Shown here piece after piece: positions 1 through 10,149 of a stretch of DNA of 64,000 nt (within the stretch, counting starts at the first letter, position 1; every line of letters starts with the position of its first letter). The notes under the pieces were generated by a model. The model worked only from the letters and a program-made list of their open reading frames with translations, made no database searches and was not told the origin of the DNA. This stretch comes from Deltaproteobacteria bacterium HGW-Deltaproteobacteria-15 (GTDB taxonomy: Bacteria; Desulfobacterota; DSM-4660; Desulfatiglandales; HGW-15): contig PHBH01000048.1 of NCBI GenBank assembly GCA_002840535.1, forward strand, positions 41,707-105,706. Direction: 5' to 3'. A program made the position numbers and the translations under genes.

Positions 1-1455
1 CACCTGAGATGGCCCATCAGAAATCGTTTTTATGAAATCTTTTCGCGGCTATTCACTTCAAAATCCATTCTCATGGAAATCATCGGGGAGATGGAAGAAG
101 GAAAGGAAATCATCGAGCGGAAATATGAGGAGGTGAATCGGTTAAATACGCAATTGAATCGAAAAATAAAGCAGCTGATGGCAATTCAGGAAACCGGCAA
201 GGCCATTCTTTCGATGCTCGACCTGGAGCAGCTCCTTACGGTCATTATGAATTTGCTTGCCGACGTCTGCCAGATCAATCGAGCCTTGATCATGCTGGCC
301 AACGAAAAAGAGGGATGTCTGGAATACGTGCATGGCATGGGTTTTCAGGGTGAAGTGCCGGCGGAAGTGAAGAATTACAGGGTTCCGCTCAGCAGGATCA
401 GCAACATGCTTGCCAGGGTCACCAATACCGGCAGGCCGGAATATATTCCGGAAGTGAAGAACGCCAGTTTGAAGGAGGACAATGTTCTCATCGCCTTTGG
501 GAAGCCTACCTCCATCTACGTGGTTCCGCTGATTACAAGATCCAAGGTCATCGGAATCATTGCCACGGATGCTGTGGACGGCAACGGGGTGCCTGAAGAG
601 ACAAGGGATCTCCTCGGCATTTTTGCCTCGCAGATCGCCATTGCCATTGAGAACGCGAGGCTCTATCGAACGCTTCAGGAACAGATGGTGCAATTGACGA
701 GGTCCCAGGCTCTTCTGAACAGGGCCGAAAAATTTTCCTTTCTTGGAAATCTTGCAGCCAGGCTGGCCCATGAAATCAAGAACCCCATGACTGCTATCGG
801 CACTTTCATTCAACTCCTGCCTCAGAAGTATGATGACGTGGAGTTTCGGAGCAGTTTCTATCGGATTGCCATGGAAGAGACGCAGAGGGTAAACAATCTG
901 ATTACCGAGCTTCTAGACCTGGTCAAGACCAAGGAATCTCACTTTGAACCATCAGACCTGCACGCGCTGATCGAAAAGATGGTTCTTCTCCTTTCCCCGC
1001 AGAGCAAGGCGAAGAATATCACAGTTCTTCGGGATTTCGATTCCCGGGTAGGAGAGATCTGGATGGACCCTGAAAAGATGAAACAGGTGATTCTCAATAT
1101 CCTGGCGAACGCCCTCGAGTTCTCCCCGGATGGAGGCAAGATCGAGGTGATTACGAAAGTGATGAACGAAAAGGAGTACTCCCGGACCGTACGCATCGAG
1201 ATAAAGGATCAGGGGATAGGAGTGGATCCTTCCATGGTGGAGAAAATCTTCGATCCCTATTTCACGACAAAACACAAAAGCAAGATGCATAGCGGCACGG
1301 GACTGGGTCTATTTATTGCACATCAGAATGTCCACGACCTGGGGGGAAGCATAGAGGTGAGAAGCAGGGAGAAGAAAGGGGCCGCCTTCATTGTAACCCT
1401 GCCTCTCAAGAGAAATCAGGAAGAGGTAAATCAATTGGGTGCCCATTTTCCTTGA
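1..1455 (+). CDS. GAF-domain sensor histidine kinase, 5' truncated by the window edge
   Basis: Frame is open from base 1 through the listed M at 73. GAF-like region, HisKA (LAHEIKNPMTAIGTF) and HATPase motifs (NILANALEFSPDGG, DQGIGVD, GTGLGLF). Confidence 0.85.
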   Translation, partial: HLRWPIRNRFYEIFSRLFTSKSILMEIIGEMEEGKEIIERKYEEVNRLNTQLNRKIKQLMAIQETGKAILSMLDLEQLLTVIMNLLADVCQINRALIMLANEKEGCLEYVHGMGFQGEVPAEVKNYRVPLSRISNMLARVTNTGRPEYIPEVKNASLKEDNVLIAFGKPTSIYVVPLITRSKVIGIIATDAVDGNGVPEETRDLLGIFASQIAIAIENARLYRTLQEQMVQLTRSQALLNRAEKFSFLGNLAARLAHEIKNPMTAIGTFIQLLPQKYDDVEFRSSFYRIAMEETQRVNNLITELLDLVKTKESHFEPSDLHALIEKMVLLLSPQSKAKNITVLRDFDSRVGEIWMDPEKMKQVILNILANALEFSPDGGKIEVITKVMNEKEYSRTVRIEIKDQGIGVDPSMVEKIFDPYFTTKHKSKMHSGTGLGLFIAHQNVHDLGGSIEVRSREKKGAAFIVTLPLKRNQEEVNQLGAHFP

Positions 1456-1679
1456 CGCGGAGAAATCGGGTGTCTAAAGGAGAAAAAACCGACATGCATA
1501 ATGAATGTCCGATGCCGGTTGTCAATCGCAGGTCGACAGTGATAAGGAATATACGGGATTCATCTCTTCTTTCGTCATTCCAAACGCCGGCGCGCCTGAG
1601 ATGCAGAGGCGCAGCCGGAGTGCAGTTTTGTCTATTCATCAGTTTTCAGGCAGGCGACTCTTGATGGGGTGAACGGCTT

Positions 1680-2504
1680 ATGAGCAGGGTATTGGGAAGG
1701 CGTGTTTTCTGGTTTGGGCTGGCTTTCCTTCTTTTCGGACCGCTTGGGCTTTCTCCCTCGCATTCCCAGGAAAGGGTTCTCAAAAATTCACTCGGGATGG
1801 AGTTCGTGCTTATTCCTGCGGGCTCCTTCGAGATGGGAAGCCCTTTGGAAGAGCCTTCCCGCTACAAGAGCGAGATCCTTCACCGCGTGACCATCTCAGG
1901 ACCTCTGTATATGCAATCGAGCGAGGTGACGGTGGGACAGTGGACAAGCGTCATGGGAAAACGTCTGCTGAAGGCGCTGCCCGGGTCTTTGGATTCACCG
2001 GTCACCCGGGTCTCCTGGTTCGATTGTGCAGAATTTATCCAAAAGATGAATGCGAGAGGGGAGGGTACCTACCGGCTTCCTACCGAGGCGGAATGGGAAT
2101 ATGCATGCAGGGCAGGAAGCGCTCAACCATTTCACTGGGGCGCAGAGGCGGATTGCGCCAGGGCGATGTTCGGGAACAGCAGCCAAAGGGGCGGTGAGTG
2201 CGTCGAGCAGTCAAAGCACCTGCAGGCGGATGGACCCGCTCGCGTCAAGAGCTACAGCCCGAACGCTTGGGGGCTTTTTGACATGCATGGGAACGTCTGG
2301 GAATGGTGCCAGGACTGGTTCTCCGAATATCTGAAGGGGTGGCAGGTCGATCCTTCGGGGCCGGCAACGGGCAACCTGAAGGTCAGAAGGGGTGGAAGCT
2401 GGCTCAGCGAGGGCCACCGGCTCCGTTGCGCCAATAGAGCTTATGGTCATCCGGCCAGCCGGTTCAGCAGCACCGGTTTCCGCCTTGTGAGAGAGGTGCG
2501 TTGA
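1680..2504 (+). CDS. Formylglycine-generating enzyme (SUMF1/FGE-sulfatase) family protein with N-terminal signal sequence
   Basis: Family motifs: EFVLIPAGSFEMGS, RLPTEAEWEYACRAG, WGLFDMHGNVWEWCQDW, RRGGSW, TGFRLVR. Confidence 0.88.
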   Translation: MSRVLGRRVFWFGLAFLLFGPLGLSPSHSQERVLKNSLGMEFVLIPAGSFEMGSPLEEPSRYKSEILHRVTISGPLYMQSSEVTVGQWTSVMGKRLLKALPGSLDSPVTRVSWFDCAEFIQKMNARGEGTYRLPTEAEWEYACRAGSAQPFHWGAEADCARAMFGNSSQRGGECVEQSKHLQADGPARVKSYSPNAWGLFDMHGNVWEWCQDWFSEYLKGWQVDPSGPATGNLKVRRGGSWLSEGHRLRCANRAYGHPASRFSSTGFRLVREVR

Positions 2505-2519
2505 GAAGATGTTTGTCAT

Positions 2520-4514
2520 TCATTTCTGGTAAGTCACCTGAGTGTGATCTCTCCTGAGTTTCTGCGAAGCCACCGCGCCGGCGAAAAGCAGGACACCGGC
2601 TGCATCGTAGAGTGCCACCGGGTAAATCAGGAGCAGACCTCCCGCAATCAGCATCAACCGCTCATAGGCTGTCGTCTCTTTGAAGAGCCGGTTTTCCACA
2701 CCTGAAGCAATCGCGGTCAATCCCAGAAAGGAGGTGACGATGGTCCATACCATCCCGAGGGGAGGGCCCTTCAGAAGGATTCCCACACCTTTCTCATCGA
2801 GAACGAACATGAAAGGAACGATAAAGGCCGGGAGGGTGTATTTCCAGGCATAGAGGGTCGTCTTGTAGGGGTTCCCGCCGGTCAGAGCTGCGGCGGCAAA
2901 GCAGGAAAGAGCGGTGGGAGGAGAGACTTCGGAGAGAATGGCGTAGTAGAAGACAAACATGTGTGCCGCGTAATCAGGGACTCCCAGCATTATCAGTGCG
3001 GGTGCGGCGATCACGGCCGCAATGATGTACGAAGCCGTGACAGGTACCGCCAGCCCGACGACCCACACGATAAGGGCAGTGTAGACCGCAGTGAGAAAGA
3101 GGTTGCCTCCGGCATAGGCGATAATGATGGAGCTGAACTTCAATCCGAGTCCCGTAAGGGTGACCACGCCGACGATAATTCCTGCAGCCGCGCATGTGCA
3201 GGCCACATTCAGGACCCCGATCGAGCCTCCTCTCAGGGCCTGAACCAGTTTCCCGGGAGTCAGGGACGTTTCCCTTCTGATGAAGCTGACAGCAAAGGCA
3301 ATCACCGTCGCCCAGAAAACGGCCAGAATAGGGGTATATCCAAGGATCATGATCCCCACAATGGCAAAGAGGGATATGAAGTGGAATCCGTAAAGATAGG
3401 TGAGCCGGGCGATGCTGTAAGTTGTGTCGAATTCGATCTTCCGCGTTCCGAATTTCTTCGAATCCAGCTCCACCATCAGGAATATGGAGTAGTAGTAAAG
3501 ACAGGTCGGCACGACCGACATGAGAATCACGTCAAGATAGGAAAGCTTCAGGAATTCAGCAATCAGAAAGGCCGCCGCTCCAAGGACAGGGGGAGAAAGA
3601 ATAGCCCCGATGCCGCCCGCGGAGAGAAGTCCTCCTGCAGCGTCCTTGCTGTATCCTGCCTTTGCAAGCATGGGGTATGCCACAGAGCCCAGTGTGACGG
3701 TAGTCGCTACGCCGCTCCCGGAGGGTCCCCCCAGGAGAAAGGAGGCGAGCGTCACAGTGCGACCGGCGCCGCTCGGTTTCCCTCCCATGGCCGCGAAGGA
3801 AAAGTCGATGAAAAACTTGCCGGCCCCCGAGTACTCCAGGAATGCCCCATATATGGTGAACAGGATGATGAAGGTCGAGGAAACGTCAATGGGAACGCCG
3901 AAGATGCCTTCCAGGGTCATGTACATGTGGCCGATGATTCTGTCTACGTCATATCCGCGGTGAGTCCAGGGCGCGGGAAGTTGGGGACCGACGAAAGCGT
4001 AGACGAGAAATGCGAGCACCACGGCCGGCATGATCAAGCCGGATGAGCGGCGGGTCGCCTCCAGAACCAGGAGAATAAGAATCACCCCGAAGAGCTTATC
4101 CCAGAAATTCGGAATCACCGATCTGTAGATGAACTCCTCGAAGTCCACGAACATGTATACGATAACGGCGACGCTCAGAAGGGCGAGAAGGACATCGATC
4201 CAGTTGATCCTGTTTTTTAGTCGTCGAGAGGAAGGGAACACGAGAAACGTAAGGAAGAGGACCATCATGACGTGGATCCCCCGGAGAATCTGGGTCATGA
4301 TCACGCCTGCCGCTGCATAGAGATGGATCAGGGACATGGCGACGGCCACGATTGTCACAAAAGCGGCCGTTTTGCCCGTGAGCCTTCGGGAGGGGCCTTC
4401 CTCTTCTTCGATGTATTTTTCCGCCTTCTTGAGGGCCTCTTCGGAAACTACGGGTTCGAGGTTTTCTCCTCTATCGTTCAAAGTGTACTCCGATGCAGGG
4501 CAATGAGCGGCCAA
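2520..4514 (-). CDS. TRAP transporter fused permease (4TM/12TM, TAXI type)
   Basis: 664 aa polytopic protein. GGPSGSGVATTVTLGSVAYPMLAKAGYSKDAAGGLLSAGGIGAILSPPVLGAAAF is typical of the DctM-like fused permease; adjacent to a TAXI binding protein. Confidence 0.9.
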   Translation of the reverse strand: MAAHCPASEYTLNDRGENLEPVVSEEALKKAEKYIEEEEGPSRRLTGKTAAFVTIVAVAMSLIHLYAAAGVIMTQILRGIHVMMVLFLTFLVFPSSRRLKNRINWIDVLLALLSVAVIVYMFVDFEEFIYRSVIPNFWDKLFGVILILLVLEATRRSSGLIMPAVVLAFLVYAFVGPQLPAPWTHRGYDVDRIIGHMYMTLEGIFGVPIDVSSTFIILFTIYGAFLEYSGAGKFFIDFSFAAMGGKPSGAGRTVTLASFLLGGPSGSGVATTVTLGSVAYPMLAKAGYSKDAAGGLLSAGGIGAILSPPVLGAAAFLIAEFLKLSYLDVILMSVVPTCLYYYSIFLMVELDSKKFGTRKIEFDTTYSIARLTYLYGFHFISLFAIVGIMILGYTPILAVFWATVIAFAVSFIRRETSLTPGKLVQALRGGSIGVLNVACTCAAAGIIVGVVTLTGLGLKFSSIIIAYAGGNLFLTAVYTALIVWVVGLAVPVTASYIIAAVIAAPALIMLGVPDYAAHMFVFYYAILSEVSPPTALSCFAAAALTGGNPYKTTLYAWKYTLPAFIVPFMFVLDEKGVGILLKGPPLGMVWTIVTSFLGLTAIASGVENRLFKETTAYERLMLIAGGLLLIYPVALYDAAGVLLFAGAVASQKLRRDHTQVTYQK

Positions 4515-4649
4515 GACAATGCTCCGGAGGGCTCATCCCCGGCGCCGGTGCTTCGAATCTTATGAAACATCCGGGGAGCCTCCGGTAAGCCCCTGGCGCT
4601 GAAGGATGTGCGGGTGAGTTCAATCTGTTCGAAAGGGCATTCAGAACCT

Positions 4650-4679
4650 CCTGCCCGCATGGCAGTGCAGGCGGGCAGG
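4650..4679. repeat. Perfect 9-bp stem hairpin CCTGCCCGC-N12-GCGGGCAGG between the TAXI binding protein and permease genes
   Basis: Direct read of the inverted repeat in the 4515-4691 intergenic gap. Confidence 0.75.
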
Positions 4680-4691
4680 ATCTCCATGCCA

Positions 4692-5654
4692 TCATTTGAA
4701 CTTGAGGCCCTTTTCCTTGAAGAATTTGAGGGCACCGGGATGAATGGGAATGGGCGATCCATGGACCTGTGGCTCCAGTTTGATATGAGCCGCTTCCCTG
4801 TGGACTGCGATTAACTCCGGCTGGCGCTCGAATAGGGTTTTTACAACATCATATGCGACGTTGTCCTTCATCGCAGAGTTGCAGATCAGCACATTCCATA
4901 CCACGGCGATGGAAGCATCCTGATCCTGCCCGGGATAACTCTTGGCGGGGATGGTGCCTTTGACATAGATGGGCCCGTATTTCTCGACCATCTTCGGCAC
5001 ACCGTCTCCATGGGAGATCAGTTTCAACTTGACGCCGGGGGTTGCGCCGAGATCGGTCACCGAGGCGGTGGGAATTCCACCATCCCAGATGTACGCATCG
5101 ATTTTGCCGTCTTTGAGCGCCCCTGCCGACTCAGCCGCGCCCAGCCGTTCTCTGTTTATATCCTTGTCGGGGTCCAGCCCGTATGCCTCCAGAACACGCA
5201 ACCCTTTGACCTCGGTGCCACTTCCGGGAGAACCAGTAGAGACTCTTTTGCCTTTCAGATCCTGGACCTTTTCAATTCCCTTTCCCTCGAGTGTCACGAA
5301 GTGCATGTTGTTGGGATAAAGGACGGCAAGGGTGGCGATCGGGAACTTCTGCTTGAACTTTCCTTTGCCCTGGAACGCATCCCATGCCACGTCCGCCATA
5401 ACAAAGGCCATGTCCGCCTTGCCGCCTCCAACCAGGAGACAGTTGTCCACCGAGGCAGAGGTCACTTCGGCCGTGGCCTCAACATAAGCGATGTGCTTGG
5501 AGAGAATGTTGGCCATCCCTCCTCCCATGGGGTAATACACGCCACCGGTTCCGCCTGTAGCGATGGAGAGGCGGACATCCTTTTTTTGAGCCCACGCAGG
5601 GGTCAACCCGAAGATCAGGGTCACAACAATTGCGAGCATGAACGAACGCTTCAT
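4692..5654 (-). CDS. TAXI family TRAP transporter solute-binding subunit
   Basis: Signal peptide; LSIATGGTGGVYYPMGGGMANILSKH and LKGKRVSTGSPGSGTE are TAXI hallmarks. Confidence 0.92.
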   Translation of the reverse strand: MKRSFMLAIVVTLIFGLTPAWAQKKDVRLSIATGGTGGVYYPMGGGMANILSKHIAYVEATAEVTSASVDNCLLVGGGKADMAFVMADVAWDAFQGKGKFKQKFPIATLAVLYPNNMHFVTLEGKGIEKVQDLKGKRVSTGSPGSGTEVKGLRVLEAYGLDPDKDINRERLGAAESAGALKDGKIDAYIWDGGIPTASVTDLGATPGVKLKLISHGDGVPKMVEKYGPIYVKGTIPAKSYPGQDQDASIAVVWNVLICNSAMKDNVAYDVVKTLFERQPELIAVHREAAHIKLEPQVHGSPIPIHPGALKFFKEKGLKFK

Positions 5655-5926
5655 TGTTAAGCCTCCTTCTCTTTAAGTTTTCATCTTGTTCAGGGCTGAC
5701 GGCGCCCATGGCAGGCATGCGGAAAGGGAACACCTTTCCCTTTGACACAACAACATACCCCTAGCAAAGGGGTGAGGGACTGTCAACTGGAAATTGGAGG
5801 AAATGGATGGGTTGCTGGGTGCCTGGTTTGTGGTTGACACACTTTCAGAAAGGGTTTACAGAATTCCGCAAACTTCGGTTTCAAAGAGTTAGTGTCCGTC
5901 CAGAAACGGGCGTTTTCCGGATTGAG

Positions 5927-6040
5927 GTTTCAGGCTTCAGTGTTCAGGTGTCAGGAAACTGATATCTTCTTTGCTGACACCTGACACCTGACACCTGACA
6001 CCTGGCACCTGACACCTGACACCCGGCACCCGACACCTAC
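5927..6040. repeat. 7-nt tandem array (TTCAGGN / TGACACC) with inverted-complement arms
   Basis: Left arm TTCAGGC TTCAGTG TTCAGGT GTCAGGA; right arm repeated TGACACC/GGCACCT units complementary to the left arm. Confidence 0.85.
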
Positions 6041-6120
6041 AGAGTTTCTTTCATCTATAAGCCTGGCGCCGGGGCGCCGGGGTTGGTTGCTAAACTTTCA
6101 AATCATGAAGGAGGTAGAGC

Positions 6121-7683
6121 ATGCCCCTGAACGAGCTTTTACCCAAGGCGGCTAAACTGCATCCGCAGCAGGAAGCCGTGGTTTGCGGCAAGACGAGATT
6201 GACGTACAGGCAATTCGCGGGCCGGGTTTGGAGATTGTGCGGTGGCTTGCGTCGGCTCGGCCTCCAAAGAAACGACAGGGTCGCCATTCTTCATGAGAAC
6301 TGCCATGTGTTTCTGGAAGCCTATTTTGCCGCTGCTCACAGCGGGCTGATACTCGTCCCCCTCAATCACCGGCTCTCCCCAAAGGAACTTGCAGTCATCC
6401 TGGACGACAGCGGGGCACGGGTGATGATTGCCCACGAGAGTTTCAAGGAAAAGGTGAAGGATCTTACAGGACTTGTCCGGTCAATGGAAAGGGTCGTCTG
6501 GAGTCCAGGCCAATCGACTTTGGAATCCGGCGAGAAGTTCATGATGTACGAAGAGATGTTGAGGGAAGAGGAGGAGACGGTTCCTCCGGAACTGTCGATC
6601 CGGGATGACGATGTTGCGCATCTCTACTATACCAGCGGAACCACCGGACGTCCCAAGGGAGTGATGCTGACACACAAGAACGTGAAGAGCCACGCTTTGG
6701 GGACCATAGCCGAGCTCCATCTGACGGACAGGGATCGCTGGTTCCATGTGGCGCCTCTGTTTCATCTTGCTGATGCCTGGGCGACCTTTGCAATCACATG
6801 GGCCGGGGGAAAGCATATCCTCTGTCCCTCGTTCGAGCCGGCGAGGGTGCTCAGGCTCATAGACGAAGAACGGGTCACCCTGACCAACCTGATACCCACC
6901 ATGCTCAATATGATGATTCATCATCCCGATTCAGCGAAGCATGATTACTCCAGCCTCAGGGTTCTCCTGAGCGGGGGGGCGCCCATTGCACCGGAAGTGG
7001 TTAGAAAAATCATCGAGACATTCCGGTGCGATTACATCCAGACGTACGGGATGACGGAAACAAGCCCCTATCTCACACTCTCTATCCTGAAGTCGCGACT
7101 CCGGGATCTTCCGGATGAGGAGCAGCTCGGGTTCAAGGCGAGCACGGGAAGGGAATTCATAAATGTTTCTCTCAAGGTTGTGGACGAGCAGGGAAGGGAA
7201 GTGGCAAGGGACGGCAGACAGGTTGGAGAGATCATCGTAAAGGGAGACATTGTCACGCCGGGTTATTGGAACCTGGACCAGGAAACCGGGGCCGCCATCA
7301 AAGACGGGTGGCTCAGAACCGGAGATCTCGCCGTGGTCAATGAAGAAGAGTACGTCACTATCGTTGACAGAAAAAAGGACATGATCATCACGGGCGGGGA
7401 AAACGTCTATTCCACGGAGGTGGAAAACGTCCTCTACACCCACCCGGCGGTTCTCGAGGCGGCGGTCATAGGAGTGCCGGATCCGAAGTGGGGAGAGGCG
7501 GTCAAGGCATGTCTGGTTCTAAAACCCGGGCGGGAGGCGACGGATCAGGAGATCATCCGTTTCTGCAAGGAACATCTTGCCCATTACAAGGCACCTAAGA
7601 GCGTGGAGTTCCTGGAAACCCTTCCGAGGACCGGATCAGGCAAGATCTACAAGAAGGGCCTTCGCGAGCCCCATCTTCGATAA
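6121..7683 (+). CDS. Long-chain fatty acid-CoA ligase / AMP-dependent synthetase
   Basis: YYTSGTTGRPKGVMLTHKN, TYGMTETSP, GWLRTGDLA, DRKKDMIITGGENVYSTEVE, PRTGSGKIYKK. Confidence 0.92.
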   Translation: MPLNELLPKAAKLHPQQEAVVCGKTRLTYRQFAGRVWRLCGGLRRLGLQRNDRVAILHENCHVFLEAYFAAAHSGLILVPLNHRLSPKELAVILDDSGARVMIAHESFKEKVKDLTGLVRSMERVVWSPGQSTLESGEKFMMYEEMLREEEETVPPELSIRDDDVAHLYYTSGTTGRPKGVMLTHKNVKSHALGTIAELHLTDRDRWFHVAPLFHLADAWATFAITWAGGKHILCPSFEPARVLRLIDEERVTLTNLIPTMLNMMIHHPDSAKHDYSSLRVLLSGGAPIAPEVVRKIIETFRCDYIQTYGMTETSPYLTLSILKSRLRDLPDEEQLGFKASTGREFINVSLKVVDEQGREVARDGRQVGEIIVKGDIVTPGYWNLDQETGAAIKDGWLRTGDLAVVNEEEYVTIVDRKKDMIITGGENVYSTEVENVLYTHPAVLEAAVIGVPDPKWGEAVKACLVLKPGREATDQEIIRFCKEHLAHYKAPKSVEFLETLPRTGSGKIYKKGLREPHLR

Positions 7684-7760
7684 AGCAGAAAGAGGCGGCC
7701 CCCGTCTCAGCTTGTCGACGAGGGCCACAAGATTCCTCTCTTCTCTATCTTCGATGCGGA

Positions 7761-8207
7761 CTAGATGCTGCCGACGATAATCAGTCCGAACACCATCGCG
7801 AAGAGGGCAAAGCTCTCGACAATGCCGACCGCTGCGAAGGATTTGCCGAAGATCTCCGGCTTCTTGGCAGAAGCCTGGATGGCCGTGGCCGCAGCCATGC
7901 CCTGGTAGATGGCCGATACCATGATGCCGAGCCCGCAAAAAAGGCCGATGCCGAGAAGACCCAGACCGGCGCCGGCCTTGATTTTGCCCAGCATGACAAA
8001 CATCAGCACGATCCCGTAAATGGTTTGTGAAGAAGGGGCCGCAGAGATCCCGATGAATTTTCCGTGTCCTTCCTCCACCTTCGCCATGACTCCGTGGGAA
8101 GCAGAGCCGGCAATTCCGCATCCGATCGCACTTCCCATGGCCGGAAGACCTACAGCACACGCGCAACCCGCAAATCCGAGCATTGTGTAAAAGTCCATTC
8201 TATGCAT
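7761..8207 (-). CDS. V-type ATP synthase subunit K (proteolipid)
   Basis: Duplicated Gly-rich TM hairpins; SSQTIYG, IYQGMAAA, VESFALFAMVFGLIIV; lies in a V-ATPase operon. Confidence 0.93.
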   Translation of the reverse strand: MHRMDFYTMLGFAGCACAVGLPAMGSAIGCGIAGSASHGVMAKVEEGHGKFIGISAAPSSQTIYGIVLMFVMLGKIKAGAGLGLLGIGLFCGLGIMVSAIYQGMAAATAIQASAKKPEIFGKSFAAVGIVESFALFAMVFGLIIVGSI

Positions 8208-8214
8208 CTCCTCT

Positions 8215-10149
8215 TTATTGTTCTCTTGATTTGATTATCTTAAAAGGCTTGTACACCACCCCATCACCTACGAAACACCATCGATACCACTCCAGGAAAT
8301 TCAGCCTCAAACCATGGATCACCCCTCCCATTATTCCCAGCAGAAGATTGACCAGATGCCCTACAATAAGTATCAGTGCGGCAATGATGTAACCGAACCA
8401 GGGCACCCCTTTCGCAATGTCGTCCGCGAGCATGTTGAACGTCTGAGCCATATACACCGTTGCAATGCCAAGGGCGAAGAGTCTTAAATAGGAGAGCACG
8501 TCCGAGAAGATCTGAACGATTCCAAGGAGCCCGTTCAATCCCTCCGCCGCCCTCAGGATGAGGTTCTTCTTGGTGGAGGAGAAGAGGAATACCACCGCGA
8601 GCCCTGCAATGAGGACGTATTTTGCAGGGGGATTATCCACACCCTGCCCCATTTGGCTGCTCACGAGGAAATATCCGCCCCAGATAACCGGAACCCATCC
8701 GAGCGCTGCAAAATCGCGCGAGTTCTTGAACTTGATCAGGAGGGAAATGGAAATGTGGATCATACCGATGATGATCGAGAGGAGCATGATCCGGTTCTGT
8801 CCCTCTTTGGTATTGAAATCCAGGATCATCAGCTTGTTGAGGGGATTCTCCGGGCTGATGCTGACACCGAAATAGCCGGCGCTGATAATGCCGTAAATAA
8901 CCGTCGAGGCGCCGAGGAGATACATCAGCCGGAAAAAGCGCACCGCACCGGGTGAATCGCTCTTGAATTTTCTCTGCAGAATAAAGGTGAGAATCAGAAG
9001 GGTGGCGCCATACCCGGCATCCCCCAGAATCATTCCGAAGAAGACGGCGAAGAAGTACAGAACGATTCCGCTCGGGTCGAAATCGGCATAGTTGGGATAG
9101 GAATAGACCTTTACCAGATCCTCTCCGGATTCGAAGGCACGCTTGTTCGCCAGCGCGACCGGGACCGCGTCGTTGTCTGTGGGTTCTTCGCTGTAGTGGT
9201 GAAGGGTGAACGACGGTCCGATCTTGTCGATCAACTCCTTGTCAGGCATGGGAGACCAGCATTTGAGAATGAAGAGACGGCCCTCAAGCTCGGTTGCCGT
9301 GTTGAGCGCGGCTCTCCGGTAGGAGAGAAGATTCGTCAGCTCGCTCTCGCTCCGAATGAGGGTGTCCAGATTGGAGGCCAGTCCGGCATACGCACTCTCG
9401 ATCTCCTTCAACTCTTCCTTCCTGGCGTTCAGCTCTCCCTGCAAGCCGGAAAGGCTTTTCGAGGACATCCTCTCCTCGGGGATATTCAGGGGAGCGGCCT
9501 CGAAGGAGAGCGTGATGAAGCAAACCTCCCCGTTGGCGATGCTGATTACCTGGTGATAGACATTCTCAAGCGGAAGACTCTCGAATGCCTTCTGCGCGAC
9601 CCTGAAGAAACCTACGTGCAACCCCTTTGCCTGCAGGGACTCAAGGTCTTCCACCCTGAAATCCCCCCACGGCTCCTGGGTTCCGATTTCCTTCCTGAGA
9701 GCTACGATTTCCGTCTGGAGGCGGGCTTCTCTTTGTGCCAGCGACTCCCTTTGGCTGCAGATCTCGGAAGCGTTGAGAGTTCCAGGGATCTTTGAAGAGA
9801 AAGAAGAACCATCAAAACCACGGGGAGAGACAATCGACGTCTTCGAAACGGTCACGCCGGGTGCCACTGCACCCTGGCCGGAGACCTGCACCGTCACCGG
9901 GAGAGTGTTCATTTCGTGCCGGGTCTTCTCCTCTGCGGTCTGCTTCGCGGCCATACCGGCGGGCGCCTTTGTTGCCAGAAACTTCCGCGTCTCGGTAACC
10001 CGGGCCAGTTCTTTGGCAAGGTCCTGCGCTTCTACCGCCTCCTTCGGAAGGATGAGATGGGCCACCCCGATTTCCTGGAGGCGTTCCAAAAACTTCTCCT
10101 TCTGGCTTTCCATGCCGATGAAGGTGATTTTTCGCATTTTGACAATCAT
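8215..10149 (-). CDS. V-type ATP synthase subunit I
   Basis: 644 aa; long cytosolic coiled coil plus C-terminal membrane domain (FFGMILGDAGYG, SYLRLFALGIATVYMAQTFN). Confidence 0.93.
   Translation of the reverse strand: MIVKMRKITFIGMESQKEKFLERLQEIGVAHLILPKEAVEAQDLAKELARVTETRKFLATKAPAGMAAKQTAEEKTRHEMNTLPVTVQVSGQGAVAPGVTVSKTSIVSPRGFDGSSFSSKIPGTLNASEICSQRESLAQREARLQTEIVALRKEIGTQEPWGDFRVEDLESLQAKGLHVGFFRVAQKAFESLPLENVYHQVISIANGEVCFITLSFEAAPLNIPEERMSSKSLSGLQGELNARKEELKEIESAYAGLASNLDTLIRSESELTNLLSYRRAALNTATELEGRLFILKCWSPMPDKELIDKIGPSFTLHHYSEEPTDNDAVPVALANKRAFESGEDLVKVYSYPNYADFDPSGIVLYFFAVFFGMILGDAGYGATLLILTFILQRKFKSDSPGAVRFFRLMYLLGASTVIYGIISAGYFGVSISPENPLNKLMILDFNTKEGQNRIMLLSIIIGMIHISISLLIKFKNSRDFAALGWVPVIWGGYFLVSSQMGQGVDNPPAKYVLIAGLAVVFLFSSTKKNLILRAAEGLNGLLGIVQIFSDVLSYLRLFALGIATVYMAQTFNMLADDIAKGVPWFGYIIAALILIVGHLVNLLLGIMGGVIHGLRLNFLEWYRWCFVGDGVVYKPFKIIKSREQ

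Noticed and set aside
2961-4046. 361-aa plus-strand ORF opposite the TRAP permease
   Set aside because: Antisense shadow of a clear permease; low-complexity hydrophilic composition.
5940-6040. Possible CRISPR array at the TGACACC repeats
   Set aside because: Unit is 7 nt with no spacers and no cas genes nearby; it is a simple tandem array.
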